This document shows, in pieces, positions 12,601 through 22,234 of a stretch of 64,000 bases of DNA (position 1 is its first letter; each line of letters starts with the position of its first letter). The stretch comes from Melitaea cinxia. Taxonomy: Eukaryota > Arthropoda > Insecta > Lepidoptera > Nymphalidae. A model generated the notes under the pieces. It ran no database searches. It saw nothing but the letters and a program-made list of their open reading frames with translations, and had not been told where the DNA came from. The stretch covers positions 6,421,206-6,485,205 of the forward strand of contig NC_059396.1 of the NCBI RefSeq assembly GCF_905220565.1. Direction: 5' to 3'. Made by a program: the position numbers and the translations under genes.

Positions 12601-15600
12601 TACTAATTTTTCTAAACAAAATATCTACATAGCAGTTACTCTATACAAGTCCTATAATTATGTATCTAAATTAATGGTTGAACCCCTCTGGGTAAAAGTC
12701 CAAACTTTCCAAAGTCTCCAACTTTTTCCATATAATATTATCATATCTTAATGTTTATAAATTACGCATCACGTTGCTTGCTTATGTATATATATTTAAT
12801 TCAAAAATAAAATAAGGCGGTACGAAGTTCGCTAGGTCGACTAGTTATAGTATAGTTTTAATTACTTTTGTGTTAATTTTGATATGACTAATAAAAAAAA
12901 TATTTTAATGTTTGAAAATTTGTTAAGTAAATCAATATGGCTTTAGATCATTATCAGTTACACCCAGTGGCGTGCATAAAGTTTTTAGACAGGGTAGGCA
13001 GTCAAAATAAAATTTGAATTTTTTTTTCTAGTTTATTTTAATTTTGTTGGGGATAGAGGCTTTTAGATAATTTCAAGAACAGACAAGTAAATCATTGGAC
13101 ACGTAAAGTGCATTTATACTAATAATGCAGACATACAAATACACGTACAACAACCAACTGATACCCATTAGACTTGGGTAACTCATGAGTGAGTGATACA
13201 AATGAAACATCAAACAAATCAGTTACTGGATAGACATAGTGACCTCATAAGACCGGCACTCTGATAATTTCGTTTGTGTCAAACATAGGAAATCATTGAT
13301 AACACTATTAATTAGTTACGAATTTGTATTCTTAATGAAAGTACTTGTTTATTTATTAATAAATGAAAAATTATAACGTCATTGTTATTATTTTATGTGT
13401 TAAATCGATACGCCTGCACAGTTTTTAATTTATTTTACTTTCATCAAACACACGTCTCCGTTACATATTTCACAAGTAAACTTATTCATCAATATATATA
13501 TTAATATTTTCACTAATAACAAGAACGCACAAACGAAAAATTAAAAGTGAATTGTCATAATATTACTCTGTGGAATGTTGCGATTACGCGCCCGTTTCAA
13601 AAATCATAATTATTTATACAAACGGTATCGAATTCAAGACAATTTAATTTGACAGGTTATTCTTAGGCAGTGCCTAATTTTGTTGTTAAACCGACCAATG
13701 TTAAAAACAATACTTTGTTCGTATTCCATATGACGCGCGCGACATTATAAAATTGTAGGATTATATGTCTTACTGTCATTGCTAACATTTAATAAGCGAT
13801 TATAGGCAGAAGTTTCATAAAAGACCCGTCGTCGATGCGCACGAAGCGCTGATATCGCATATATGACGGCGGGTTTTTTTTAAGCGGATTTAAATTGAAT
13901 TATGGTTTGTCTTTTTCAAAAATATGTAATGTTCATGTTTTATATATTATTTTTAGTAACATGCCAGGGTAGGCAGTGCCTTTCTGTCTATATGAAATGC
14001 ACGCTACGGGTTACACTGGAACCCGTAATAGCTGTAATATTAATTTTAAAAACATCTGTGAATTTTATGGCTTTCAATATAGAATTGTATAAATTATTAT
14101 TAACTAGCGACCCGCTCCGGCTTCGCACGGGTATAAAATATAATTATAGCCTATGTCATTCACTGAAAAAATGATTAAAATCGATCCAGTAGTTTTGATT
14201 TATTCATTACTGCCCGTGGCCCGCACGCGTTAACTTAAGCCGGCCGGAACCGCCGCAAACGCTACGTACCGCGATTTTTAAATCTGTAATATCTTCGAAA
14301 ATATTCATTTAAATCATATGTTGTAAAGGGCTATATAGATCTATATTAAATAAAAAATATATTTAAGGTATTTAATTGGATAAGGATTAATGGTGTATTG
14401 GTTAAAATCGCTTCGAAAATTAGCCATTATTTGTCGTAAAAAGTAAATGACAAAAAAATGTTATTGTGGGATATCCATAAGAGATAGGTATATACCATCG
14501 CGGAGTTTTCTGTAGACCTTTTCAATGTGTACAATACTTAGTACATTATTTTGATAAATCTCGTAGGGTTCAGCCTGCGTTTGCAATTTAAGCGAAAAAA
14601 AAATAATAATTATTTACGACATAACATTAGAAAACTCAAAAATAACAGTATTTCTCCACTATTTAATAAACCTTCCTCTTGAATCAATCTATTAAAAAGA
14701 ACCGCATCAAAATCCGTTGCGTAGTTTTAAAGATTTGAGCGTACATACATGTGCAGGGACAGAGAAAGTGACTTTGTTTTATACTATGTAGTGATGGATA
14801 AAAAGTGTATAATCCAAAAGATACAGTTCCAAAAAAATTATATAATTATTTTCAGGTCAGTGATATGACTCCAACTAGTGCACTTGTGCAATGGAATTCG
14901 CCACTACCTGAAGGTGTTACTCTTCCGAATGTCGACCTAACTTATGACCTCCTACTTGGTGACCGTGGTAGATATAAAGCTATATATAGTGGATCTTCAT
15001 TATCATGCCGGTTAGTATAACACTGCTGTACTTGTCTTTCTAAACTAGTTTGATATTTTTATTACTCTGCTAATCTTTTCAATTTTATTGTAGGGTTAGA
15101 GACTTGAGGCCTGGCTGTGAGTATTCAGTATGCTTACAAATTCGAGCAGGTGAGTTAACTGGGTCAGCAAGTGAGGCTGCTACTTTCCGCGCTCCACCTG
15201 CCCCTCCCGAAAGGCCGAGCCCTGCTCGTGTTCAACAAAGAACGCGGTCATCAGTTTTGTTGAGGTGGTCCTCAGTTGCCGATAATGGAGCGAGAATAAC
15301 ACACTACATTCTAGAAATGGACGCTGGCGAGGGATTCACGGAATTAAAGCGTCCACGAACTCCACAGCATACAGTTAATAATCTACAACCTCAAACACGT
15401 TACCGATTTCGTATTGCTGCTGTTAACGAATGTGGGCGGAGCGAATGGAGCGAAGAAACTGTCGTGTGGACGGCGGGCCCTCCGCCTCCCGCGCCCGCGC
15501 CGCCCGTACTGCGCGGCGCAGAGCCCACCTCGCTCTCCCTCGCCTGGGAAAGAGTTGCTGAAGAAGAATTCACCCTCCAAATGGACGACGTATCACAGGG

Positions 15601-17767
15601 TCACGGCTACTTGGTCGTGTACTCTGGTCCCGACTGCGATTACGTCTGTGATAGGCTCCGTCGTGCGAGTGACTATCGTTTTCGTTTACGAAGTGAGACC
15701 GTGGATGGAAAAGGCCCCTGGTCATCGGAAGTCTCGTACCGCACATTACCTGAACGGCCGGGGCTACCGGGCAGACCTGTACCTCGCGGTAAAATCCATT
15801 CCCGTGCTTTTCGTCTAAGGTGGGACCCTCCTAGTGACGATGGTGGCACGGCAGTCGAATCTTATACGTTAGAATTAGACGGGGGCGATGGCTACAGCTG
15901 TGCGTACCGAGGTCCCGATCGGGAGGCACACTGCGATCGTTTGTTGCCTGGCACGCAGTACCGAGCTCGCGTCCGTTGCTCGAACGTCGCCGGAGAGAGC
16001 GACTGGTCATCGAGTGAGACCGTAGTGACGGAAGCGACATGTCCGAGTGCCTGTAGTCCTCCGGTAATGGCTAGTCCGGCACGTTCGACTTTAGCGGCCG
16101 TACGGTGGAAAGCACCCGAGTGTACCGGCGGCGCACCGCTCACCGAATACCGACTCGAACTCGCCGATACCGATGGCTTAGTGCGTTTAGTTCACGTCGG
16201 GCTCGAATCTGAATGCGTCGTGAAAGAACTACTTCCAGGCCGCGAATATCGAGTGTGGGTAACGGCATGCAACAGGGTAGGTGCAGGACCACCTTCCGCG
16301 GCGTTGAGATTCACGACGGCACCGGCGCCGCCCGACGCTCCCGAAGCTCCCGTGGTCACCTTAGAGACTTCTTGTAACGCTCGAGTAGAATGGACGGCTC
16401 CTCCTAATAACGGCGCTCCCATACTAGATTTTCGCTTGCAAATGAGCGCGGCGAACGTGGACGATACTTACACAGAAGTGTACAGAGGAATGGAAACCGT
16501 TTGTAATGTATTAAAATTGACACCATTCACGCCGTATTTCTTTCGCGTTTGCGCAACTAACTCTGCGGGGCGCGGTGCCTGGTCCCAGGTGAGAGACGTC
16601 CTTACCCCTCGCGCCCCTCCCGCCGCTCCCGCGGGCCTGCGCCACGAGGCCACCGCCGACTCGCTACGGTTGTACTGGCGGACGCCAGCCGGCCACGGCG
16701 CCGACGTGCTTCGATATCGGATCGAGATCGACGACGCCGCCTTCGACACCGAGGGACCGACGCCCGAGCGACTAGTCGAGGGGCTCGCGCCCGACACCGT
16801 GTATCGTGTGCGCGTCGCGGCGCTCAACGAGCTTGGTCTCGGTGACTGGTCCGAGGAAGCGCGCGCGGCGACGCGGCCGCGTCCGCCCGCGCCGCCCGCG
16901 ATGCGTTGCGCGCAGACCGCGCACAACCAGCTGCGGCTCGAGTGGGACGCGAGTGGCGAGGGTGCGCAGTACTGCGTCGAGATGCGCGCGCCCGACGCGC
17001 GCGAGTTCCGCCCCGTGTACCGCGGCTCCGCGCACTCGTGCAGGGTGAAGAAGCTGCGCGAGGCGACCGTGTACTCGTTCCGGATACGAGCGAGCGACGA
17101 GCGCGGCGGGCGCGGCGCGTGGGGCGGCGCGCTGGCGGCGCGCACGGCCGCCGCGCCGCCGCCCGCGCTGCCCGCGCCCGCCGTCGCGCCGCAGCCGCCG
17201 CGCGCCGCGCTCGTGGCCTGGGACGCGCTGGACGACGCCGCCTACGTGCTGCAGCTGGCGCGCACCAAGGACGCCGTTTTCAAAGAGGTAAATATTGCAA
17301 TATCCGCTTGCGAACTTCGATGCGGTTTTGTTAAGTACGTAAAATCTGTGATCTTGTTAACTTTTAATTTTAGTTTCTCTCTACGGAACTCTTGTACGGT
17401 GAAATTGTTTTAATAATTCTTTCGTCGATTTCGATGCAGTATTTTATACCAGTGACGGAGCTAAAATTAGATTTTTCCCGCGTAGGTATACTCCGGAAGT
17501 GAGACCCGGTTCCGACTAGACGAGCTGGAGTGCGGCGCGGAGTACCAGGTGCGCGTGTGCGCCGTGCGCGGCGAACTGGCGGGCGCCTGGTCGGCGGCGG
17601 CGCGCTTCACCGCGCCCGCGGCGCCGGCGGGCGGGCGCGGGCGGCGCGCGCGTCCCCCGCGCTCGCTGTCGCCGCGCCACGCCGCGCTGCTGCTGGCGGC
17701 CGGCTTCCTGCTGCTGGCCGTGCTGGTGGCCGTGCTGCTGCAGCGCCTGGTGGAGCCGCGCCCGTGA
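3427..17767 (+). CDS. Fndc3: FNDC3-type protein: nine fibronectin III domains with a C-terminal membrane anchor
   Basis: Coding exons are 3507-3669, 7596-7789, 10574-10772, 11294-11490, 14856-15010, 15094-17287 and 17486-17767. All junctions are GT-AG with matching phases, giving 1127 aa. Order of parts: Gly/Tyr- then His/Pro-rich N-terminus (residues 1-185), Ser/Gly-rich acidic linker ending in ALLDLLSGTRTPQ (about 186-251), nine FN3 domains (about 252-1090), then a hydrophobic Leu/Ala/Val helix (about 1097-1117) and a short Arg-containing tail. Length, nine FN3 domains and tail anchor match vertebrate FNDC3A/FNDC3B (about 1200 aa), which are ER- and membrane-associated adaptors linked to spermatid adhesion and to adipocyte and bone differentiation. 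The insect role is inferred only. Start chosen at 3507 because the frame upstream hits a stop at 3429 with no earlier ATG. An alternative first exon at 10249 would give about 1025 aa. Confidence 0.9.
3850..4190 (+). mobile_element. Lepidopteran SINE with LINE-type tail
   Basis: A B-box-like TTCGATCCTCGC near the start is followed by the tail block 'ctcctacatggggaaacagg' and 'ctatgcccagcagtgggcta'. The same tail occurs in inverse orientation at 11013-11252 and 63564-63690. It lies in the first intron of the Fndc3 coding region. Confidence 0.7.
4200..5860. other. Intronic AT-rich DNA
   Basis: Part of the intron 3670-7595. I see no exon-like open frames flanked by splice sites and no clear element termini in this stretch. 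Confidence 0.5.
5863..6230 (-). mobile_element. Helitron-like fragment (minus orientation)
   Basis: Read on the minus strand the segment ends AACGCGTGTGAAACCGCG, GGGCACAG and CTAG at 5866-5863, followed by C. This resembles the GC-rich hairpin plus CTAG 3' terminus of lepidopteran Helitrons. The 5' TC end could not be placed, so the outer boundary is approximate. Confidence 0.4.
6271..6475 (+). repeat. Dispersed repeat (family shared with 35735-35945 and 59900-60095)
   Basis: It contains 'ggtcggcaaacaagcgtacg', 'gctcacctgatggtcagcga' and 'gcgtctataagctacggtaa' in complement, then 'caacaggaacacaatactg'. An inverted copy lies at 35735-35945 in an eys intron, and a more diverged copy at 59900-60095. 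Three copies in one window show an abundant family. Its class is not clear from sequence. Confidence 0.65.
6681..7395 (+). mobile_element. MITE with AACCGACTTC-type terminal inverted repeats
   Basis: The left end AACCGACATC and right end GAAGTCGGTT are inverted copies of each other. The 715-bp interior is non-coding and contains internal near-duplicates ('attatcaaaatcggta' at about 6841, 6978 and 7121). Fuller copies with the same ends lie at 11790-12376 and 59208-59445. Confidence 0.7.
7596..7789 (+). CDS. Fndc3: Fndc3 exon, His/Pro-rich segment
   Basis: Acceptor TTTTAG at 7590-7595, donor GTAAGT at 7790. Phase 1 in, phase 0 out. It encodes residues 55-119, including a run of about 36 residues that is nearly all His and Pro with Gln. 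Proline-rich low-complexity N-termini are known in FNDC3 proteins. The density of His pairs is the unusual part here. Confidence 0.8.
7950..8080 (-). repeat. Fragment of the MITE family found whole at 53753-53981
   Basis: Its minus strand reads 'cccgtggtcgtcgcgagcga' then 'tcgctcgacgtcatagataa', matching the core of 53813-53870 almost base for base. The terminal repeats seen at 53753 and 53981 are missing here. Confidence 0.55.
8195..8337 (+). repeat. Direct repeat copy 1, Harbinger-like remnant
   Basis: About 140 bp from 'aaagtacgcggtttttaaga' to 'tagaaattctatcgtatta', repeated at 8741-8882 with few changes. A frame reading MLSTEEALCYLEI then a Lys-rich tail sits at its end. It may be the start of a lost transposase, but this is speculative. 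Confidence 0.6.
8467..8543 (+). mobile_element. Very short AACCGACTTC MITE
   Basis: AACCGACTTC at 8467 and GAAGGCGGTT at 8534-8543 frame only 77 bp. It is an internal-deletion derivative of the family described at 6681, lying between the two direct repeats. Confidence 0.55.
8741..8882 (+). repeat. Direct repeat copy 2, Harbinger-like remnant
   Basis: Second copy of the 8195-8337 sequence, with the same 'gctcgacgtcggtgacac' and 'gacagaagaagctttgtgtt' blocks. The copies differ at a handful of positions plus a small insertion. The repeat ends where the palindromic MITE at 8876 begins. Confidence 0.6.
8876..9221. mobile_element. Nested palindromic Harbinger-like MITEs
   Basis: A TTA triplet precedes AAGGTGGGCATTGACGATC at 8879. 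The complementary end GATCGTCGATGCCCACCT followed by TTA lies at 9065-9067. A second, longer match of the left arm lies at the far right (CTGATCGTCATTGGCCAGC then TTA, 9219-9221). The inner element (8876-9067) is almost a perfect hairpin, with both arms holding 'ctccaaaatttgatcgtgag' and its complement. TTA flanks suit the PIF/Harbinger TWA target duplication. No coding capacity. Confidence 0.65.
10249..10299 (+). CDS. Fndc3: Alternative first coding exon of Fndc3 (short isoform)
   Basis: ATG at 10249 opens 17 codons reading MSVSEHTEEETTKDTVK, directly followed by a GTATAT donor at 10300. It ends in phase 0, which is exactly what the next Fndc3 exon (10574) requires, so it could replace exons 3507-3669 and 7596-7789. 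No acceptor-like tract sits just before it, consistent with a promoter-proximal exon. If used, the product (about 1025 aa) keeps all FN3 domains and the anchor but lacks the His/Pro-rich N-terminus. Too short for proof without transcripts. Confidence 0.55.
10574..10772 (+). CDS. Fndc3: Fndc3 exon
   Basis: Acceptor TTTTAG ending at 10573, donor GTATGT at 10773. Phase 0 in, 1 out. It encodes residues 120-185: Gly/His/Pro-rich (HFHHVPPHHMQHSPPPPVY), then a basic stretch rich in Lys, Arg and Gln. This corresponds to the basic linker before the FN3 array in FNDC3 proteins. Confidence 0.85.
11013..11252 (-). mobile_element. SINE, same family as 3850-4190
   Basis: On the minus strand it begins with a tRNA-like head (GTTGGCACAATGGTCACAGC, then GTTTGATCCCTGC as B box). 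It ends with the same 'ctcctacatgggaaaatagg' tail as the plus-strand copy at 3850. It sits 42 bp upstream of the Fndc3 exon at 11294, in the intron. Confidence 0.75.
11294..11490 (+). CDS. Fndc3: Fndc3 exon, Ser/Gly-rich linker
   Basis: Acceptor TTGGCAG ending at 11293, donor GTATGT at 11491. Phase 1 in, 0 out. It encodes residues 186-251: a Ser/Gly-rich disordered stretch, an acidic patch (DDEND) and the helical ALLDLLSGTRTPQ. That last segment corresponds to the conserved 'ILSGIEKPQ' position just before FN3-1 in vertebrate FNDC3A. Confidence 0.85.
11790..12376 (+). mobile_element. MITE with AACCGACTTC / GAAGTCGGTT ends
   Basis: Perfect 10-bp terminal inverted repeats frame 587 bp, closely similar to 6681-7395 along the whole length. 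It lacks one internal near-duplicate block, which accounts for its shorter length. It lies in the Fndc3 intron 11491-14855. Confidence 0.75.
12755..12846 (-). mobile_element. Helitron-like terminal fragment
   Basis: It contains 'gcggtacgaagttcgctagg', the same terminal block seen at 36104-36150 and 53545-53575. Only one end is recognisable. Confidence 0.35.
12965..14018. mobile_element. Putative non-autonomous DNA transposon
   Basis: CAGTGGCGTGCATA at the left end matches, in inverse orientation, ATGCACGCTACGGGTTACACTG at the right end, with a short insertion near the right tip. The motif 'gggtaggcagt' also appears close to both ends. The 1.05-kb interior has no intact coding frame. The superfamily cannot be fixed because I see no clear target duplication. 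Confidence 0.45.
14104..14794 (-). mobile_element. Non-autonomous Helitron (minus orientation)
   Basis: On the minus strand it starts TCACTACATAGTATAAAACA after an A, and ends CCCGTGCGAAGCCGGAGCGG, GTCGCTAG, before a T. These are the 5'-TC, 3'-hairpin plus CTAG and A^T insertion hallmarks. It is 691 bp, non-coding, and ends 61 bp before the Fndc3 exon at 14856. A 184-bp relative with the same ends is at 39949-40132. Confidence 0.7.
14856..15010 (+). CDS. Fndc3: Fndc3 exon, first half of FN3 domain 1
   Basis: Acceptor TTTTCAG ending at 14855, donor GTTAGT at 15011. Phase 0 in, 2 out. It encodes residues 252-302. The FN3 hallmark Trp of strand B is present (SALVQWNSP), then a Tyr-containing strand C. 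Confidence 0.9.
15094..17287 (+). CDS. Fndc3: Fndc3 large exon, FN3 domains 1 (end) to 9 (start)
   Basis: Acceptor ATTGTAG ending at 15093, donor GTAAAT at 17288. Phase 2 in, 0 out. A single 2194-bp exon encodes residues 303-1034. The repeated FN3 signature (strand-B Trp such as VLLRWSS, LSLAWER, FRLRWDPP, AAVRWKAP, ARVEWTAP, LRLYWRTP, LRLEWDAS, ALVAWDAL, and strand-F Tyr-x-Phe/Val-Arg) can be followed domain by domain. GC content and GC-ending codons climb strongly after about 16600. Long minus-strand open frames here are a by-product of that composition. Confidence 0.95.
17486..17767 (+). CDS. Fndc3: Fndc3 last coding exon, end of FN3-9 and membrane anchor
   Basis: Acceptor CGCGTAG ending at 17485, stop TGA at 17765-17767. 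It encodes residues 1035-1127. FN3-9 ends with CGAEYQVRVCAVRGELAGAW, then an Arg/Pro-rich linker, a 20-residue Leu/Ala/Val/Phe helix and the tail QRLVEPRP. This is the usual single C-terminal anchor of the family. Confidence 0.93.
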   Translation, partial: VYSGSETRFRLDELECGAEYQVRVCAVRGELAGAWSAAARFTAPAAPAGGRGRRARPPRSLSPRHAALLLAAGFLLLAVLVAVLLQRLVEPRP

Positions 17768-20340
17768 CGCGCGCTGGCGGCGGCGCACACGCGCGCGCTC
17801 GCTCGCCTGTGAGCGCGCCGCCGCCCCGCCCGCGGCCGACGAGACCGGTTCGCGTTATACGTTATACGAATTTGGCCCGGTCGGTCCGGCCGGACCGCTC
17901 GGACCGCCCGAGGCGTTAGGAGTGCAATTATTCTTATATTTCGTAGCTCATTCGATGTGTTTTGTGCCGTATCGCGCGCTGCCCGCCCCGGGAGCTCCCG
18001 GAGCCGCGCGGCGCCACCCTACCCCGCCTACGTGATCGTTCCGTGTAGATCCTCGCTTCCTCGCCGACGACCACCCGTTATAAAAGCATCTAAAATATTT
18101 ATATGTATATAGTAGATAATAAAATATTAAAATGTGTGCCGCCGTCATGAGATGACGGACGGCGTGAGGTAATGTGTCATTATCGCTTTATTTTTAAATT
18201 CTAACTTCAGCCAATAAATAATGTGACATGTGAGAATTTATTATTATATTTGTTTCTTAAATAACGTACTATCTCTAAACTGCATCTCATACGGCCTAGT
18301 ACCGCTACACCGATGACTATATTGCATTCTTAAATTTGTATTTTTTTAGGAAATACGTTGTGTGACTGCCATTTTAATGTGAAATGTATTTTAGGAAATG
18401 TGACATACATTCACACAAATCTGTAAATTTTCACACATCTTCAAATCTAGTCTATGCTTTTAACTTTTCATTTCTTTTACTGTGAAATTTAAAAATAAAT
18501 TTACTAATAAGCAAATTTATTCATAGTGATATAAAGTATACTTCCAATATATATTGTATATTATTAGTCTTCTTGGCTCCGTGTTTTCCATACATTTGAT
18601 ATTTTTATAAGAAAACCGATCAGTCTGTTGCAAATTTTTATCATATTTAAGTATAGCAAGTTAACAACCAAGGTGCTCTAATATAATTGTTCTGTTGAGA
18701 GGGACAAGGCTCCTCTTTCTGCAACGAGTTTCCAGTGTGCGTGCTGTGATCACTTATGCGAATGAGACTGATTTTAAAAAAAGATATGCCTTGTGTCTAC
18801 ATAATTGTTTCTATATCCTATCTTCATTTATTTTTAAAATGTTTAAATATTTTAATTATACCTAGTGCAAGATGAAATCTGAGAAAGGTGTTTTGAGTCC
18901 TTCAACAAGCGACGAGTTGGCGCCGTCGGTGTTTATAAAAAATGACGCCATTTTGTATTCTGCCAATACTGTGTAACCATATAATGTACCTTCCAAGTTT
19001 TTATTGATGATGGTAGTTGTTTTTTATTATTGTAGAACATGACTTTTAATTGATGACATTATGTAATATAGAATTATTGTTTATGAATTTAGAGATTATA
19101 AATTTATTGAGATTGTTACCACCCGGTGTATATCAATATGGAATTGTCAAATTTAATCCTATTTCTAAGAAATAACTGTGTCCCAAAAAAAAAATACAAA
19201 AAAAAAATACATATAGAATGATCCCATATTGGTGTTTGTTACTTTAATTAATCGATATATTAGAAAAATAACTGACATCAGTCTAATTATATTTTTAAAT
19301 TAATTAGTTTCTCTATAGTTAAGCAGAGTATCTTTTAATTATATTAAATTATACGAATTATAGTAGAAAGTGCATATTGGATTTACATTGGTGTTCTAAG
19401 TGTCATTATTCACGTATAAATGTTTAAAAATTTTGTGAAGTAATGTCATATTAATGTAATGGTAACATTAATTGTTGTTATCTTGTAAGCCTTATCGCAT
19501 TCAATGTCTGCTAGTTTGAACCATCAATGTTTATATTTTGTCAAGGACATAAAGCTTATTTAATGCACGAATTTAAGCTTAAATAATGTTGTTACTACTA
19601 ATATTCTGTGATCGCCGTATTCAGTTTATATATAAATATATGCTTATACGTACCTATATATATTATTATAATCATACACATTCCTAGATTTGTTTTTTTT
19701 AAAGCATAATTACGTAAATAGTCATTATTTCGTTTAGGCGGAAAAAGTAACGCTCTAACGCATGTAAATGGAATATATAATGCTGTAAGCACAGCTTACG
19801 GCATGCGGAAGGACTGGTTAATTTTTGAAAGTTTTATAATACTAATGTGCAATTTATTTATTTAATGGCTTAATATAATATTTATTTTTTAGAAACTATA
19901 TAAATATTAGCTCGGTGTAAATGAAGGAATCGATGTTCCTAAATGTGTTAAACGTTTTTTGTACGATACATCAATTGCAAGCAAAATTGTGTATTACAGT
20001 AAAGCATTCCAACTTTGTATTCCACTTTGTAAATAGGCCTAATGAACTCTTATGACTTAATATTGCTTTAATGTGGGAATGTACATAAAACTCGTGTTTA
20101 TGAGCTTCTTAAAAGAGGCACTGAATCGTATGCCAATGGAAATTATTACAGTGTTGAGACTAAACGTTTTAAAATAATACATATGATTAATGGGGATAAC
20201 ATCTCATATTGTATTTGTGTTTGAATAAGTAACGTATAACGAAATGTATATGTTTATAATATAATATTTGATGATGTTATGTATACAATTTATTAAACAT
20301 GGATATATCAATAAAATTATATTTTGTGTACGGTGAAAGT
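17768..20340 (+). other. Fndc3: 3' UTR of Fndc3 with candidate polyadenylation signals
   Basis: The first 150 bp continue the GC-rich island, then the sequence is AT-rich with no coding capacity. AATAAA occurs at 18118-18123, 18213-18218 and 20310-20315. The last is followed by a TG-rich stretch (attttgtgtacggtg) as expected downstream of a cleavage site. Several UTR lengths are plausible. Confidence 0.5.
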
Positions 20341-20763
20341 TTTAATTTCTTTAACAAACCACTTCAACTTATATAAAATTCTGCAACACAATAAGTTGTC
20401 TATTTCTTAAGAGCCATTTCACAAAAATCGATAATCTGCGAAATTGTAATATTTTTACGTCGTTAATCTCAGTATTGGATGCAATAATGTAATTTATATT
20501 TTTGAAATATAATGAGCAACCTTTGTTGTAAAAAGATAATGGATCAGAATTTTGATTTATATTGTGTATACAAAATTATTAACCTTTTCATCAGCCGCCT
20601 CCCTGGGTAAACGGTCGAAATGTTACCTTAAAACTGTATAAAAAAATATGGTCATACGTGGAATGTTTTTGTTGATACATAATGCAGTTTTTTTTTCATT
20701 TGTATATCTGTTAATCCGTAATAAAATTTTAAATTTACAAATATTTTCCAAATAAATACAATT

Positions 20764-22234
20764 TTAACCCATTCGCTGCGGCGGACGCCTATCGGCGTTT
20801 TTTGATTTAACATTGAGGTGCGAAGGACGCCCATCGGCGTTTTTTTTCAATTCCTTTTATTTTGGCGAAAACAAGTCACAAAAAATTATACTTGCAATAT
20901 AGGCACATTTTTTTAAAAATACAACAAGGTACTGCTCGCCGTTTCCGAATATTTGTTTGAAAAATAACTTTTTGAAAAATGCGTATTCCATCCTAGGTGC
21001 GAAAGACGCCTAACGGCGTCCTTCAGGAGTTAACAACCTTTGATTCTAAATAAATACCTATTATGTTTTTTTTGCAATATTTCCTTAATGTATTTAGTTA
21101 ATATTATTTTTTCTATAATAGAGGTAGTAGTAGTAGAGTATTAGTACTGCTTCTCCTCCGCCGCTTAAGCGCTCAAACGCGTACGATTATTCATATTGTG
21201 ACATTCTTTAACGAAATGAAAAGAGACCTGGCAAAAGAAATAATAATGATAAAAATGATTTTAAACGCAGTTCGAAACTTCGCACGTTCGTGAAGACCGT
21301 GAGTCTTACTTTATTCGCGATTTTACTATAAGCCGAAATCCTTGGACGTTTTATTTATTAACTTAACTAATTATGAACTTTATTAATTTAACTTACACAT
21401 ATTTAGATAAGTTAAAGCTTATTCTACAATATAAAGGATAAATTAGATCAATTATAGAATCATTCCCGTTTTAATGAGAATAAATTACTCAGTCTATTGT
21501 ATCAATCACTTAATTAGTTATCCTTTGACAACACTAGTCAACAAAATTTAACGTGTTTGGAAACAAATAAACATGTATCAATTCATCTACTCATTTTTAT
21601 ATAAATTATTAGATAAATATTTACGAAGTTAAAATTTTAACGACTTGAAACTTGTCCGTTCTATATAATGTCGACGAATTGGATCAATTATTTCAACAAA
21701 AGTTCATTTTGATACTAATTTTCATGTTAACGAAGATCTCTATAAAAAAAGGTCTGTAAATAAATAATAATAAAATTATAAAAGTAATCAAAAGGTTTGC
21801 AACCTCTGATATTAATTTATAATGATAATTTAGCCGTTGTTATCAGTTGAAACTAAAATATATGAGACTGTAGTTTAAAAGTGAAGTATAATTATATAAT
21901 TAAAATAATTTAATTACTATTTATCGCTATAGTCTTCAAAATTTCAAAATCCAACTATTAAAGAACAAAAACTTCACAAAAAAATCCTAATTAATGTTAA
22001 TTTATTTTTTACACCAAACACGATCGTGAAAGTACCACACGTTTGGAGTATTTGTAGTTTTTTCTAAGATTTTAGCGCTAAAATGATCATTTTTATTGCA
22101 CAATGCTGGAAACGCCGATCGGCGTCCCATATTATCCTAATGAGGTGCGGAGGACGCCCATCGGCGTTCGCGACGAAAACCTTCCCGCACCTGGCTAATA
22201 AGCGTAATTTTTATCGCCGCAGGGAATGGGTTAA
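20764..22234. mobile_element. piggyBac-like MITE, 1.47 kb
   Basis: TTAA at 20764 and TTAA at 22231 flank inverted termini CCCATTCGCTGCGGCG and (complement of the right end) CCCATTCCCTGCGGCG, one mismatch in 16. TTAA duplication with a CCC-starting terminus is the piggyBac signature. Subterminal copies of GACGCCTATCGGCGTT or close variants occur at about 20783, 20826, 21004, 22111 and 22149, each partly palindromic. The interior has no transposase frame, so it depends on a source elsewhere. Confidence 0.8.

Noticed and set aside
16468..17145. Long minus-strand open frames opposite Fndc3 (also 15383-16422 and 17467-17790)
   Set aside because: They mirror GC-rich codons of the FN3 exon, have Arg/Ala/Ser-rich composition and no domain, and no splice sites that make sense.
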